A stretch of DNA of 40,272 nucleotides from an uncultured Clostridia bacterium. Its GTDB lineage: Bacteria > Bacillota > Clostridia > Christensenellales > UBA1242. Both the position numbers and the translations under genes were made by a program. Every line of letters starts with the position of its first letter. Within the stretch, counting starts at the first letter, position 1. The stretch covers positions 1 through 40,272 of the forward strand of contig CALVTE010000009.1 in assembly GCA_944360075.1 (NCBI GenBank), read 5' to 3'. A model generated the notes under the pieces. That model had not been told where the DNA came from, did no database searches, and saw only the letters and a list, made by a program, of their open reading frames with translations. Shown here piece by piece: positions 32,028 through 39,939 of this stretch.

Positions 32028-34158
32028 AATATGTTTTCTCCTTTGGAACATAAATTGCAAACATATATTGTATAAACTCTTCTTTTTCTTCTCCATCAAT
32101 TTTTGGAATAACTTTGTGAATTTGTATATTAACTTTATTCTTATCTATAATAACAAAACTATCTCCCTCATATACAACCTTTGATTTATCCTTATTATCA
32201 GCACCCTGCATTAAAGCTTTTATTTTGTTAGAATTAGGATAGACTGTACGCATTCTAACACCATTTTTATTTGATGAATTCATTAAAATAACTATGATAT
32301 CTTGTCCTGAAATTAATTCTTTAACAGCCGAACGCTGAAATGGTTCCATATCAAAAACAGTCTGTATGTGATTAACTAATGTAACTAAAGATTTATCATC
32401 AAATACACAGTAAGAACCGGTTTTTTCTCCCGATTTGTTTCCTGCACTCGTATCAGTAAATTTTGAGTTTTTAATAATCCCATTCAAAAGAGAATTATTA
32501 ATTTCTATTTGATTTTTATCAGAAACAATATATCTTTGTTTTATCCAACGATTTTTAAAGATTACTTTTTCATATGATGCTTTATTTTTAGATGTTGGTC
32601 TTTGTCGTGTATTTTCAGTTTGTATCAAAATATCACTAATTTCCATTTGATTATTTTCTATTTCAGAAAATTGGTCCCACAAATCAGTTTCAACCTCTCC
32701 CAATGTGGAAAATTCTTGAGCTATCTCTGATGTTGTAAATACCTTACAAAGATCAATATATTTTTCTCGATAACCAAACCATCTAGCACGTTGCATATTA
32801 GTATCCATATTTCCTCCATCTTTAGACCATCTTGTGAAATATGTGGTTATCAAATTTGAAAAAGTTAGGCCTCTTTGAAGTAAGTCACCACCAATATAAA
32901 TTTTGTGGTACTTTAACGACTCATTTGACTGTGTCTCTTTACCTAAGCTATTTTTAAGAATTATTTTTATATTTTTTATTACTATTTTTATAATTTCAAA
33001 TATTTGATCAAAATTGATTTTACTTCTTAATTCATTGGTAAAAAGTTTCGATTCATAAATATTTTTTAATTTCTCATATATTGTTGTTAAACCTTCTTTA
33101 TCCTTATTTCTTGCAATATCTTTATATAATTCTATTTTACTATTAATTATCCTATACAAATTTGAATGATTATCAACTTCGCGGAATGAGTGTATTATCA
33201 TGTCACTATAATTTGATTTTGAATGTGTTTTTTCAAATTGTTTTATAGCGCTTGCGACGATAAAATAATGAATAGCATCCCATAATGAAGGAGGTATCCA
33301 TCCATCCTCCAGTAACATAACATCTTCAGTTGGAATTATTTGTATTAAATTATTTTCTTCTAAACTGTAAACATCAGCCCCATCATAACCAATTCCGGGT
33401 TGAATCAATCTTACATTATCTGGTCTTAGAGCACTCCAATCATCCAAAAAAATATTCGCATGCGGCGTCGCTGTAACAGAAAGATAAACTGGATTATTAA
33501 GTATTCCCTTTAACTTTACAATTTCTGCATACGTTTTCGAAGCATCCTCTTTTTTATTTTTTGCAATATTTAAACTTGCCTGGTCTCCTTCATCATCAAT
33601 AATAAAAGCTTTAAATTTAGATTTATCAAGTTCTTGTAAAACCTTATTTATTTTTCTCATCGCTACTGGTCTTTTCATTGAAATAAAAATAATAGGTTGT
33701 TTGCATTCTAACATCTCAGCAACAATATCATCATCAATATCAGCAAGTTGATTGCTATCATCTGTTGTAAAAACAGCTGGATATTTATCACTATACTCAA
33801 TCTGTTCTGGGACATCAAATGTTTTTCTAAATCTATCTGTTGTTTGTGCGAGTAAACTTTTATCATATCCACCATACATAACCAATATATTGTATCCATT
33901 ATCAAAAGCAATTGCTGTCAACAATTCAAGATTTGATGTCTTTCCAGATTGAACCTTTCCTACTAATAATACATTATTATTTTTTAATGGATCATTAAAT
34001 TGCTTTTGAATATTCTCATAGGTTTCTATAACATTTGATACAATATTATTTGCACCAACTTCACCATATGCGTTTATATGTTTATTGTTTACCAAAGCAT
34101 AAAATCGTCCCAATTTTAATGGCTCATTTTTCTCATCTTTTATTACATATTTTTCCAT
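32014..34158 (-). CDS. Z1 domain superfamily-II ATPase/helicase-like protein
   Basis: 714 residues. Walker A GKVQSGKT (67-74), Walker B IIDDEGDQ (187-193), motif III-like SVTATPHAN (227-235), then the Z1 hallmark GGDLLQRGLTF (423-433) and QRARWFGYR (456-464), with an Arg finger-type motif VI. The C-terminal 200 residues are of unknown fold. Z1 proteins occur in restriction-modification-like clusters with methyltransferases, GHKL ATPases and endonucleases. Likely role: ATP-driven DNA remodelling or translocation for the nuclease. It starts 2 nt after the GHKL stop, so translation is coupled. Confidence 0.9.
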   Translation of the reverse strand: MEKYVIKDEKNEPLKLGRFYALVNNKHINAYGEVGANNIVSNVIETYENIQKQFNDPLKNNNVLLVGKVQSGKTSNLELLTAIAFDNGYNILVMYGGYDKSLLAQTTDRFRKTFDVPEQIEYSDKYPAVFTTDDSNQLADIDDDIVAEMLECKQPIIFISMKRPVAMRKINKVLQELDKSKFKAFIIDDEGDQASLNIAKNKKEDASKTYAEIVKLKGILNNPVYLSVTATPHANIFLDDWSALRPDNVRLIQPGIGYDGADVYSLEENNLIQIIPTEDVMLLEDGWIPPSLWDAIHYFIVASAIKQFEKTHSKSNYSDMIIHSFREVDNHSNLYRIINSKIELYKDIARNKDKEGLTTIYEKLKNIYESKLFTNELRSKINFDQIFEIIKIVIKNIKIILKNSLGKETQSNESLKYHKIYIGGDLLQRGLTFSNLITTYFTRWSKDGGNMDTNMQRARWFGYREKYIDLCKVFTTSEIAQEFSTLGEVETDLWDQFSEIENNQMEISDILIQTENTRQRPTSKNKASYEKVIFKNRWIKQRYIVSDKNQIEINNSLLNGIIKNSKFTDTSAGNKSGEKTGSYCVFDDKSLVTLVNHIQTVFDMEPFQRSAVKELISGQDIIVILMNSSNKNGVRMRTVYPNSNKIKALMQGADNKDKSKVVYEGDSFVIIDKNKVNIQIHKVIPKIDGEEKEEFIQYMFAIYVPKEKTYYVKR

Positions 34159-34160
34159 AC

Positions 34161-35711
34161 TTATTCCTCAATCATCTTTGCTAATAACTTATTCATTTTT
34201 TGTCTTATAGCACTTGTCATTATATATCCATCATTCTCAGATGTTAACTTTGCTTGTTGTTCCGCAACCACAAATGCTATTACGAATTTTTCTAATACTT
34301 TTTTAAAATCCAAGTCATTAGAATACGGTTTAAAAAATGGATGATTAATGTTAATTAATATATTAATATTGTCCCCGTCTTCTTCCACATCGATCCAATA
34401 TTGCCTATCTACTATTGCCCATTTAACATGAATTATTTTTTCAGTTATTGCATCAATATGTACTGGATATATTCTAACTTTATCTTCCAATACAATTTCG
34501 GGACCACTATTACTTTCATCAACAAATTTTTGATATTCTCTTAAATCTTCAACACTATTGTCATCATTTTCTAGATTTTTACTATCTGAAAGGTTTTCTT
34601 CTAACAAACTGGTTTCTTCAAGAAGTTTTCCAACTTCTTCCTGTATATTTTGTGATGCATTAGCAGACAAACTTTCTTCTGAAGCCCTTTCTTTATTAGA
34701 AATTCGTGCAATACTTATATATTCCTGAATATTTACTTTTAGCGCATTTACAAACTCATCCTCTAATCCATTATCCCAAACAAACCCATCTTTTGCTTGG
34801 TTTATATCAAAGTCGTCAAGGTTTAGTTCACCAAACAATCTCAATGAGATCTGACTTTGTGGCTGTCCAAAGATATCATATGGTTTGTAATTTTGATCCT
34901 CTCCGCCTATAACAACTCTGTTTCTTCTAAACAATGCAAAACCGGCCTTACCAAATCCTCCACCTTTTTCAAGTATTCCAACAAAACCTGTAACACGATG
35001 ACTTTTCCCATCAAAATCAAAGGAAAAATCAACATTCTTCTTCCATGTTTTATCTCTGAAATTAAGACAGTTGTAATCCTCGAATTTAAGTCGTTCCCCA
35101 TTAAATGTAATATTTATTTTCCCTGAATTTATATCTCTTCGATACATACTTTCTAGCAATTTAATAATTTTTCCTTTTGTTCGGCCAGCATCAATTTTTT
35201 TAGTAATTTTATTAATTACTATTGTTGTTCCATGTTCTTCCTTATCACAATCAACATTAATTATGTCTATACTATTAAGATTTTTACTTCTTAGTTCGTC
35301 AATGTTAACTTCTGTATAATACTTATTAGTAGATCCTAATTGAGTACTTTCTACGCTCCAAACATTCCCAAACCAACTAGCAGCTGTTTTTAATCCCATA
35401 CCAAATTCGTTTCTTCCACCCTGATTTGCAGGAATTGAATCAACCTTAATCGCCCTATGAAAATCATTTATTTCCATTCCATATGCATCATCTTTAATTG
35501 TAAGTATATCTTTTTCAAAATCATAATTGATATCTACATTTATACTTGTAATGCCGTTTTGTCTCATCACTCTTTCATATGTATAAAATGATTGTGTTGA
35601 ATTATCTACAAATTCTGCAATTGCATACCATGGTTTATAATTTAATCTTGAAAAAACACCTATAATACCTGCTTGTGGCTGTATATTTAACTGAGTTACT
35701 TTTTTATCCAT
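34161..35711 (-). CDS. GHKL ATPase, prokaryotic MORC/paraMORC-like
   Basis: 516 residues. Bergerat-fold ATP site: N-box AEFVDNS (32-38), G1-type KDDAYGM (73-79) and G2-type GRNEFGMGLKTAA (99-111). An S5-like domain probably follows (QNYKPYDIFGQPQSQ, then WDNGLEDEF). The middle of the C-terminal half is an acidic linker (about 355-405), then a beta-rich end. Families of this kind act in bacterial restriction-modification systems and gave rise to eukaryotic MORC proteins (Iyer, Abhiman and Aravind 2008). ATP-driven clamp closure on DNA is the likely role. SD AGGAG; 10 nt after the methyltransferase. Confidence 0.88.
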   Translation of the reverse strand: MDKKVTQLNIQPQAGIIGVFSRLNYKPWYAIAEFVDNSTQSFYTYERVMRQNGITSINVDINYDFEKDILTIKDDAYGMEINDFHRAIKVDSIPANQGGRNEFGMGLKTAASWFGNVWSVESTQLGSTNKYYTEVNIDELRSKNLNSIDIINVDCDKEEHGTTIVINKITKKIDAGRTKGKIIKLLESMYRRDINSGKINITFNGERLKFEDYNCLNFRDKTWKKNVDFSFDFDGKSHRVTGFVGILEKGGGFGKAGFALFRRNRVVIGGEDQNYKPYDIFGQPQSQISLRLFGELNLDDFDINQAKDGFVWDNGLEDEFVNALKVNIQEYISIARISNKERASEESLSANASQNIQEEVGKLLEETSLLEENLSDSKNLENDDNSVEDLREYQKFVDESNSGPEIVLEDKVRIYPVHIDAITEKIIHVKWAIVDRQYWIDVEEDGDNINILININHPFFKPYSNDLDFKKVLEKFVIAFVVAEQQAKLTSENDGYIMTSAIRQKMNKLLAKMIEE

Positions 35712-35721
35712 AATTTTTCTC

Positions 35722-37005
35722 CTATATTTTTTTCCAATCTTTTATTGCGAAGGAAATTAATTTCTCGGCAAGTATATTTATTATATCTACATTAACTGCA
35801 TTTCCTAGTTGTTTATATGTTTTTTCATCATGTTCACCAAATACAAAGTCATCTCTGAAACTCTGTAAATTTGCTGCCTCCCGTGGTGTTATTTTTCTGT
35901 ATTTCTTTCTATTCTTATCCCAGATAATTGGAGTATTATTTATTGCAACCAGTGTGGGAAAATACGTTGGTCTTTTGGCTCTTATTCCAGAATGTCTAAA
36001 CTGAATAATTGTATCTTTCAACGATTTACAATCCCTTCCACAATTCCACTCAAACTTTTTGTAAATAGAATTTCTTGACAGCATATTATACTTATCAACC
36101 CACTTATCAATAAAAGTTTTGTGTTTAATATAAAATTTTCTATTTTTATCTACAAATCTTTTTTTCCATTCCGGCAAGTTCTTATATAGAACTCCTTGAT
36201 AATCCGGAGTAGAATAAAATGTGTTGTCGTCTTTTTTTACACCAAAATATTCCAACCAGATTGGAACTCCAATAGTTTCAAACTTTACACCTTTTCTAAA
36301 CTCATCCCAAATATTTAATATCTCGGTCTGTTCTTTACTTAAAAAGTATTTTTTATCTATATCAGTTTCATTATTTAAAACTTTCCAAGCACTTCCCATT
36401 TCTAAAGAATTAATAGGTCTTTTTAAATTATCAAAACCAAGGTCTTCAATATGAATATAATGATTAGTTAATTTTTTATCATCTTTTACGTCCCGTCTAA
36501 TACCCATTATATAAACTCTGTCTCTTATCTGTGGTATCCCAAATTGACAAGGAGACAAAACTATTGGTATATCTGTAACATAAAAATTTCTTTTACCTAG
36601 TTCTTCTTGAATTTTTGTCCACCATTGTTTATCTTTGCCAGTACCCAGGTTACTTACGTTTTCTAACAAAATAAACTTACATTCTTCATGTTGGTCTAGA
36701 ATATCCATGAGCACATAAAATAAATTTCCCCTATTTTCATCTTCAAACCCCTTCTGCTTTCCAGCTTTACTAAATGGTTGACAAGGGAATCCTCCACACA
36801 ACATATCAAAATTAGGCAAATTTTTCCAATTCAATTTTATATCACCAATCACCTTAGTTTCAGGAAAATTTCTTTTATAGACGTCAATGCAATCTTTATC
36901 AATTTCTGAAGCCGTAACGCATTTTCCTCCCAAAAGTTCTAATGCTTGATGAAATCCTCCTATACCTGCAAACAAATCAACAAATGTAAATTTATACTTT
37001 TTCAT
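35722..37005 (-). CDS. DNA (cytosine-5-)-methyltransferase
   Basis: 427 residues with all core motifs: I FAGIGG (12-17), IV GFPCQPFS with catalytic Cys75, VI LLENV (114-117), VIII QIRDRVYIMG (159-168), a target-recognition region from about 215 to 340, then IX/X REAANLQSF...KQLGNAVNV. It methylates C5 of cytosine in a site that cannot be read from sequence. It presumably marks self DNA for the nuclease encoded three genes downstream. No vsr gene is near. SD AAGGAAAAGGA. First enzyme gene of the operon, 190 nt after the small HTH gene. Confidence 0.95.
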   Translation of the reverse strand: MKKYKFTFVDLFAGIGGFHQALELLGGKCVTASEIDKDCIDVYKRNFPETKVIGDIKLNWKNLPNFDMLCGGFPCQPFSKAGKQKGFEDENRGNLFYVLMDILDQHEECKFILLENVSNLGTGKDKQWWTKIQEELGKRNFYVTDIPIVLSPCQFGIPQIRDRVYIMGIRRDVKDDKKLTNHYIHIEDLGFDNLKRPINSLEMGSAWKVLNNETDIDKKYFLSKEQTEILNIWDEFRKGVKFETIGVPIWLEYFGVKKDDNTFYSTPDYQGVLYKNLPEWKKRFVDKNRKFYIKHKTFIDKWVDKYNMLSRNSIYKKFEWNCGRDCKSLKDTIIQFRHSGIRAKRPTYFPTLVAINNTPIIWDKNRKKYRKITPREAANLQSFRDDFVFGEHDEKTYKQLGNAVNVDIINILAEKLISFAIKDWKKI

Positions 37006-37195
37006 TTTCCTTTTCCTTTTGTTTAATAATTTTTATATACGTTTTTTTAAATATTTCATCCACTATCTATATTTATCTTGCGCTGCCAAACAAATATCAA
37101 TTAAATAGTCCAGGACTTTCTTTAAACATAATCAAACTCTTAAATCTGTCGTTGCCATCTTGAAGCAGCATTCAATTATTATGTCATCAATAATT
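37006..37195 (-). other. Gap with out-of-frame coding remnant
   Basis: In the minus strand a frame shifted relative to the HTH gene reads NAKPTKIIDDIIIECCFKM, then MATTDLRV, one TGA, then LCLKKVLDYLIDICLAAQD. It may be the decayed rest of a longer HTH protein or of another gene. No hairpin terminator is seen, so the upstream promoter can reach the methyltransferase gene. Confidence 0.3.
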
Positions 37196-37372
37196 TTAGT
37201 TGGTTTTGCGTTCTACCCTTTCTGGCTTTTTGGCGTTTTCAGGAATTATCCAGGTTTTGCCTTTAAGTTCTGCACCTTTTACCCTACCTTGCTGGCAATA
37301 GTTGCGCACCGACCTTTCGCTTATTTTCCACTTCTTTGCGATTTCGCTAACTGTTGAAACTCCCATTAACAT
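37196..37372 (-). CDS. Small helix-turn-helix regulator (candidate controller of the defence operon)
   Basis: 58 codons: MLMGVSTVSEIAKKW, then the recognition region ISERSVRNYCQQGRVKGAEL and a basic tail. This is the MerR/excisionase-like HTH of about 50 residues found alone or at the front of larger proteins. ATG 37372 is 6 nt after AGGTGA; the ATG at 37366 is also possible. It is the first gene after the operator-bearing promoter, and the methyltransferase operon follows on the same strand. By position it resembles the controller (C) proteins of restriction-modification systems, although the fold differs. Autorepression is inferred from the palindrome in its own promoter. Confidence 0.7.
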   Translation of the reverse strand: MLMGVSTVSEIAKKWKISERSVRNYCQQGRVKGAELKGKTWIIPENAKKPERVERKTN

Positions 37373-37397
37373 AATACCTCACCTTTTAGATATTTAA

Positions 37398-37426
37398 ATT
37401 ATAGCCGATATCGGCAATTAAGTCAA
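37398..37426 (-). promoter_or_regulatory. Promoter of the HTH-methyltransferase-GHKL-Z1-nuclease operon
   Basis: Minus strand TTGACT (37421-37426), 17-nt spacer, TATAAT (37398-37403). The spacer is almost entirely operator 1, so a bound protein would block RNA polymerase. Confidence 0.85.
37404..37415. promoter_or_regulatory. Operator 1: palindrome GCCGATATCGGC
   Basis: Perfect 12-bp palindrome exactly between -35 and -10 of the operon promoter; on one side it continues CAATTA like operator 2. Confidence 0.8.
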
Positions 37427-37444
37427 TGAGATTTGCAAAATAAA

Positions 37445-37462
37445 ATTGCCGATATCGGCAAT
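37445..37462. promoter_or_regulatory. Operator 2: palindrome ATTGCCGATATCGGCAAT
   Basis: Perfect 18-bp palindrome sharing the core of operator 1. Centres are 44 bp apart, close to four helical turns, which would allow cooperative binding on one face. It lies 47 bp before the -10 of the divergent gene. Confidence 0.8.
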
Positions 37463-37505
37463 AAAATTAGAATTTATAAAAATTAAGTACATTTATCTTT
37501 TTATA

Positions 37506-37514
37506 TGGTATAAT
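37506..37514 (+). promoter_or_regulatory. Extended -10 promoter of the HEPN gene, leaderless
   Basis: TGGTATAAT with a weak -35; 6 nt (ACTTTT) then ATG 37521. No SD. Confidence 0.6.
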
Positions 37515-37520
37515 ACTTTT

Positions 37521-38198
37521 ATGAATAATAAAAACAAATTTAAATATGCAAAAATAATTAAAAACATGGACTCACTAAGAAATTTAGTTTATAATATTCG
37601 TTTTAATTACAGCGTCCTTTTTTCTGCATATGAAAAAAGACATAAAATTAAAGATATAGAATATAAACAAATTTCCTGCCTTTTAAACAATTTTATACTT
37701 TCCTCTTCTATAATCAAGCAATATATACTTTCATATGAAAAGGACTTTAGTTCTGCTTTTATTAAAACAAAAAAGTATATCAAAACAATAAATTTTTTAT
37801 TTGAAGATGAATGGTACCTAATTTTGTTAGGATTGAGAAATTACCTACAACACATCTTTGAACTTAAATTAGGTTTTGGCAATTTGATGAATGAAAATAA
37901 CGGAGAGGATTTATTTATTGCAAGTTTTACCCTAATAAAACATGAAGACGCCCATAAAACGAAAGAAAACATTGCAATGTATAATTATTTTAAATGCTTT
38001 ACATTTTTACCAATAATGGATTTTGCATCTGTTATAATGGAATTAATTGATAATTTTTATGAAAAATATAACAAAATTATTCATTCTCACTACAAATCTG
38101 CTTTAGCAAAATATAGTAATACCGATATAGATCAATATGCAATGGATATGCATGAAATATATTATAACAATATTAATTCTTTTAAAAAAGATCTTTAA
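37521..38198 (+). CDS. HEPN-like protein with RNase motif, divergent from the defence operon
   Basis: 225 residues, almost all helical. The segment LLGLRNYLQHIFELKLGF has R106-N-x3-H111, the Rx4-6H motif (with the favoured Asn after Arg) of HEPN ribonucleases, set on a helix after a long first helical bundle as the family requires. HEPN proteins act as RNases in toxin-antitoxin, abortive infection and CRISPR effectors. Sharing a control region with a methyltransferase/nuclease operon suggests a second-line toxin for phage defence. No antitoxin gene is adjacent apart from the small HTH gene. Function is inferred; the family was not identified more closely. Confidence 0.6.
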   Translation: MNNKNKFKYAKIIKNMDSLRNLVYNIRFNYSVLFSAYEKRHKIKDIEYKQISCLLNNFILSSSIIKQYILSYEKDFSSAFIKTKKYIKTINFLFEDEWYLILLGLRNYLQHIFELKLGFGNLMNENNGEDLFIASFTLIKHEDAHKTKENIAMYNYFKCFTFLPIMDFASVIMELIDNFYEKYNKIIHSHYKSALAKYSNTDIDQYAMDMHEIYYNNINSFKKDL

Positions 38199-38202
38199 TT
38201 AT

Positions 38203-38660
38203 TTATTCAACATAGAAGCCATAGGCGAAGAGGTGGCGGTAGGTTATTATCTCGTGGGTTGGGATGTAGTCGATGAACTTGATATGGTTTGAGAATTTTT
38301 GAATGGTTGGTGGCAACTTTTTGTTTTTTGCTTTTAGTCATCCCCTTTTCTTATTTTCAGTTTCAACTTTCTCATTTACAGTTCCAGTTTTATCAATCTC
38401 GGTTTCAAACTCCCATTTTTTAGGGTTTGCATTCGTTATTTTTGCAAAAGGTTCGAAGGCAGGTGCTCTACGCCCACCAAACACAAACAAACTCTAGTCT
38501 CAAAGGTTAAAGGGGGCTGTTTGCTGGTGGTGTTGAAGTAGGTTTGCTGGGAAACGGCCTGTGAGGCTTGTTGGGTTTTGAGTGCTGCGCGGATTATTAA
38601 AATTTGTGCATTCAAAAGGTTTGATTTTGTGCAAAATATGCATTGCAATGCGATAAAATC
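38203..38660 (-). pseudogene. Decayed gene, possibly a DNA methylase
   Basis: One continuous minus frame with several in-frame stops reads SLTGRFPANLLQHH, then two stops near 38500, then FGGRRAPAFEPFAK...KKWEFETEID, a TGA near 38341, and finally KLPPTIQKFSNHIKF...YRHLFAYGFYVE and a TAA at 38203. The GRFPANLL string is like that in some N6/N4 DNA methyltransferases, but the rest is not recognised. Local GC is higher than in the island genes. Could also be pieces of two genes. Confidence 0.35.
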
Positions 38661-38834
38661 TAAGTAAGGAAAATAAGCAAAAAAGAGAAGTTGTTGTTAA
38701 AAATTTAAAAAATTTGCATAATTTTGTTGAAAATGTTTGACGCGGCTCGGCTAAACATGATATATTGACTTTGCACAAAAGATAACCGCGCCTTTTGCGT
38801 GCTGAAAAACAAAAGAAAAAGAGCTTGAAGGCTC
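38661..38834. other. Non-coding junction, nothing clear
   Basis: AT-rich sequence with frames that show no protein character. Probably the right edge of the accessory region. No direct repeat of the tRNA-Ser end was found here. Confidence 0.3.
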
Positions 38835-38873
38835 AAAAAACAAGCAGAATTGAGTGTATCTGCTTGTTTTTTT
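38819..38873 (-). terminator. Tandem terminator hairpins
   Basis: CAAGCAGA/TCTGCTTG (38841-38848, 38859-38866) with A/T runs on both sides, and on minus a second hairpin GAGC/GCTC followed by TTTTTCTTT. Back-up stops for the lipoprotein transcript and possibly for plus-strand traffic. Confidence 0.65.
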
Positions 38874-38904
38874 ATAGGAAAAATACATTGAGTCTTTTTT
38901 CAAG

Positions 38905-38944
38905 AAAAAATGCACCTTGCAAAGCTGTTGGCTTTTGGGGTGCA
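38905..38944 (-). terminator. Terminator of the repeat lipoprotein gene
   Basis: TGCACC/GGTGCA outer and AAAGC/GCTTT inner stem, followed on minus by TTTTTTC, 7 nt after the stop at 38952. Confidence 0.7.
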
Positions 38945-38951
38945 ATGTTTT

Positions 38952-39908
38952 TCACATTATTGCTGTCAAATCGAGTGTGAAGGTGGAATTTGAGAAAACT
39001 TCCACTCTGACCGTCATCTTTTCAAACCCGACCGTAAACGGCAGCAAGGCAACTGCATTGCCGTTTACAAAAATTGTGCTTTGGCAGAAAGGTATGGAAT
39101 AATATATGTCAAACTCAAGCACCTGTGCACCGTTTTCTAAAGTTGTGCAAATTTCTTTTTCGTGTGAGTGTTTAAAATGTATTGCGTATTGGCTTGCGTT
39201 GAGATAATCATCCACGAAAAACAAAATTCCGTCGTTGCTTTGGATTTGTATATCTGGATACATAGTGGAAATTGACATTGGTGTGTCAAATTTTTGTATA
39301 GCCGCCATTGTTGAGTCAAAACATTTCACTTCAAAGTCGACTATAAAAAATTGGTTTTCTTCTGGCTGGGTTGGTTTTTCTTCTTCAGCTGGATTTTCAG
39401 GCTCGGCCATATCTCCATCCGGATTTTCTGGTTGAGTCAAGTCTTCGCCTGGAACTTCTGGAACAGTTGGTTGGTCAGTTGGTTCACTCGGTTTTTCTGG
39501 TTGAGTTAAATTTTCATCATCGCTTGGATTTTCTGGCTCCGGCGTATCACCGTCTGGTTTGTTTGAAGAATCTGGCTTGGTTGGTTTTTCTTCTTCAGCT
39601 GGAATTTCAGATTCGGTCATATCTTCATCTGGATTTTCTGGCTGAGTTAAGTCTTCGTCTGGTTCTTCTGGAACAGTTGGTTGGTCAGCTGGTTCACTCG
39701 GTTTTTCATTCTCATCTGTCTCATGGTCAGGATTGACCGGCTGTTGAGGCTGTTGGTTTTCACCCTCGGGCTCTGTTTGGTCTGTCGTAGATTCTTGAGT
39801 TTGCTCTGTCGTTAAAGTTGAATCTCCGCCAAAAGGAGTGCATCCAGACATAACAAAAATCACAGGTAAAAGAAAAATACAAAACAGCAGTTTTTTCCAT
39901 TTTTTCAT
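38952..39908 (-). CDS. Repeat-bearing surface lipoprotein (unknown)
   Basis: 318 residues from ATG 39908 (SD AAAGGAG). Lipoprotein signal peptide with VMSGC (Cys23). Residues 30-185 are a Pro/Glu/Asp/Thr-rich stalk with a 70-residue period: EKPSEPADQPTVPEEPDEDL (69-88) and EKPSEPTDQPTVPEVPGEDL (139-158) start near-identical units. A compact beta-like domain follows (about 186-318). The design fits a wall-spanning stalk that displays the C-terminal domain outside the peptidoglycan. Frame use above 39908 is not coding. Function unknown. Confidence 0.8.
   Translation of the reverse strand: MKKWKKLLFCIFLLPVIFVMSGCTPFGGDSTLTTEQTQESTTDQTEPEGENQQPQQPVNPDHETDENEKPSEPADQPTVPEEPDEDLTQPENPDEDMTESEIPAEEEKPTKPDSSNKPDGDTPEPENPSDDENLTQPEKPSEPTDQPTVPEVPGEDLTQPENPDGDMAEPENPAEEEKPTQPEENQFFIVDFEVKCFDSTMAAIQKFDTPMSISTMYPDIQIQSNDGILFFVDDYLNASQYAIHFKHSHEKEICTTLENGAQVLEFDIYYSIPFCQSTIFVNGNAVALLPFTVGFEKMTVRVEVFSNSTFTLDLTAIM
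39366..39704 (-). repeat. Two 129-bp units with 210-bp period in the lipoprotein gene
   Basis: Units at about 39576-39704 and 39366-39494 encode matching 43-residue segments, with a related spacer between them (PEPENP, ENLTQP). Confidence 0.8.
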
Positions 39909-39939
39909 ATATTTTTTCTCCTTTGTAAATCGCACGATT

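Noticed and set aside
38447..38480. Minus strand GTAGAGCACCTGCCTTCGAACC looks like tRNA D-arm and T-loop pieces.
   Set aside because: No acceptor, anticodon or T stems can be formed around it; it lies in the frame of the decayed gene, so it is probably chance.
29558..38500. Search for an att repeat of the tRNA-Ser 3' end at the right side of the island.
   Set aside because: Only GGTTCGAA (8 nt, near 38456) is shared; too short to be an attachment site.
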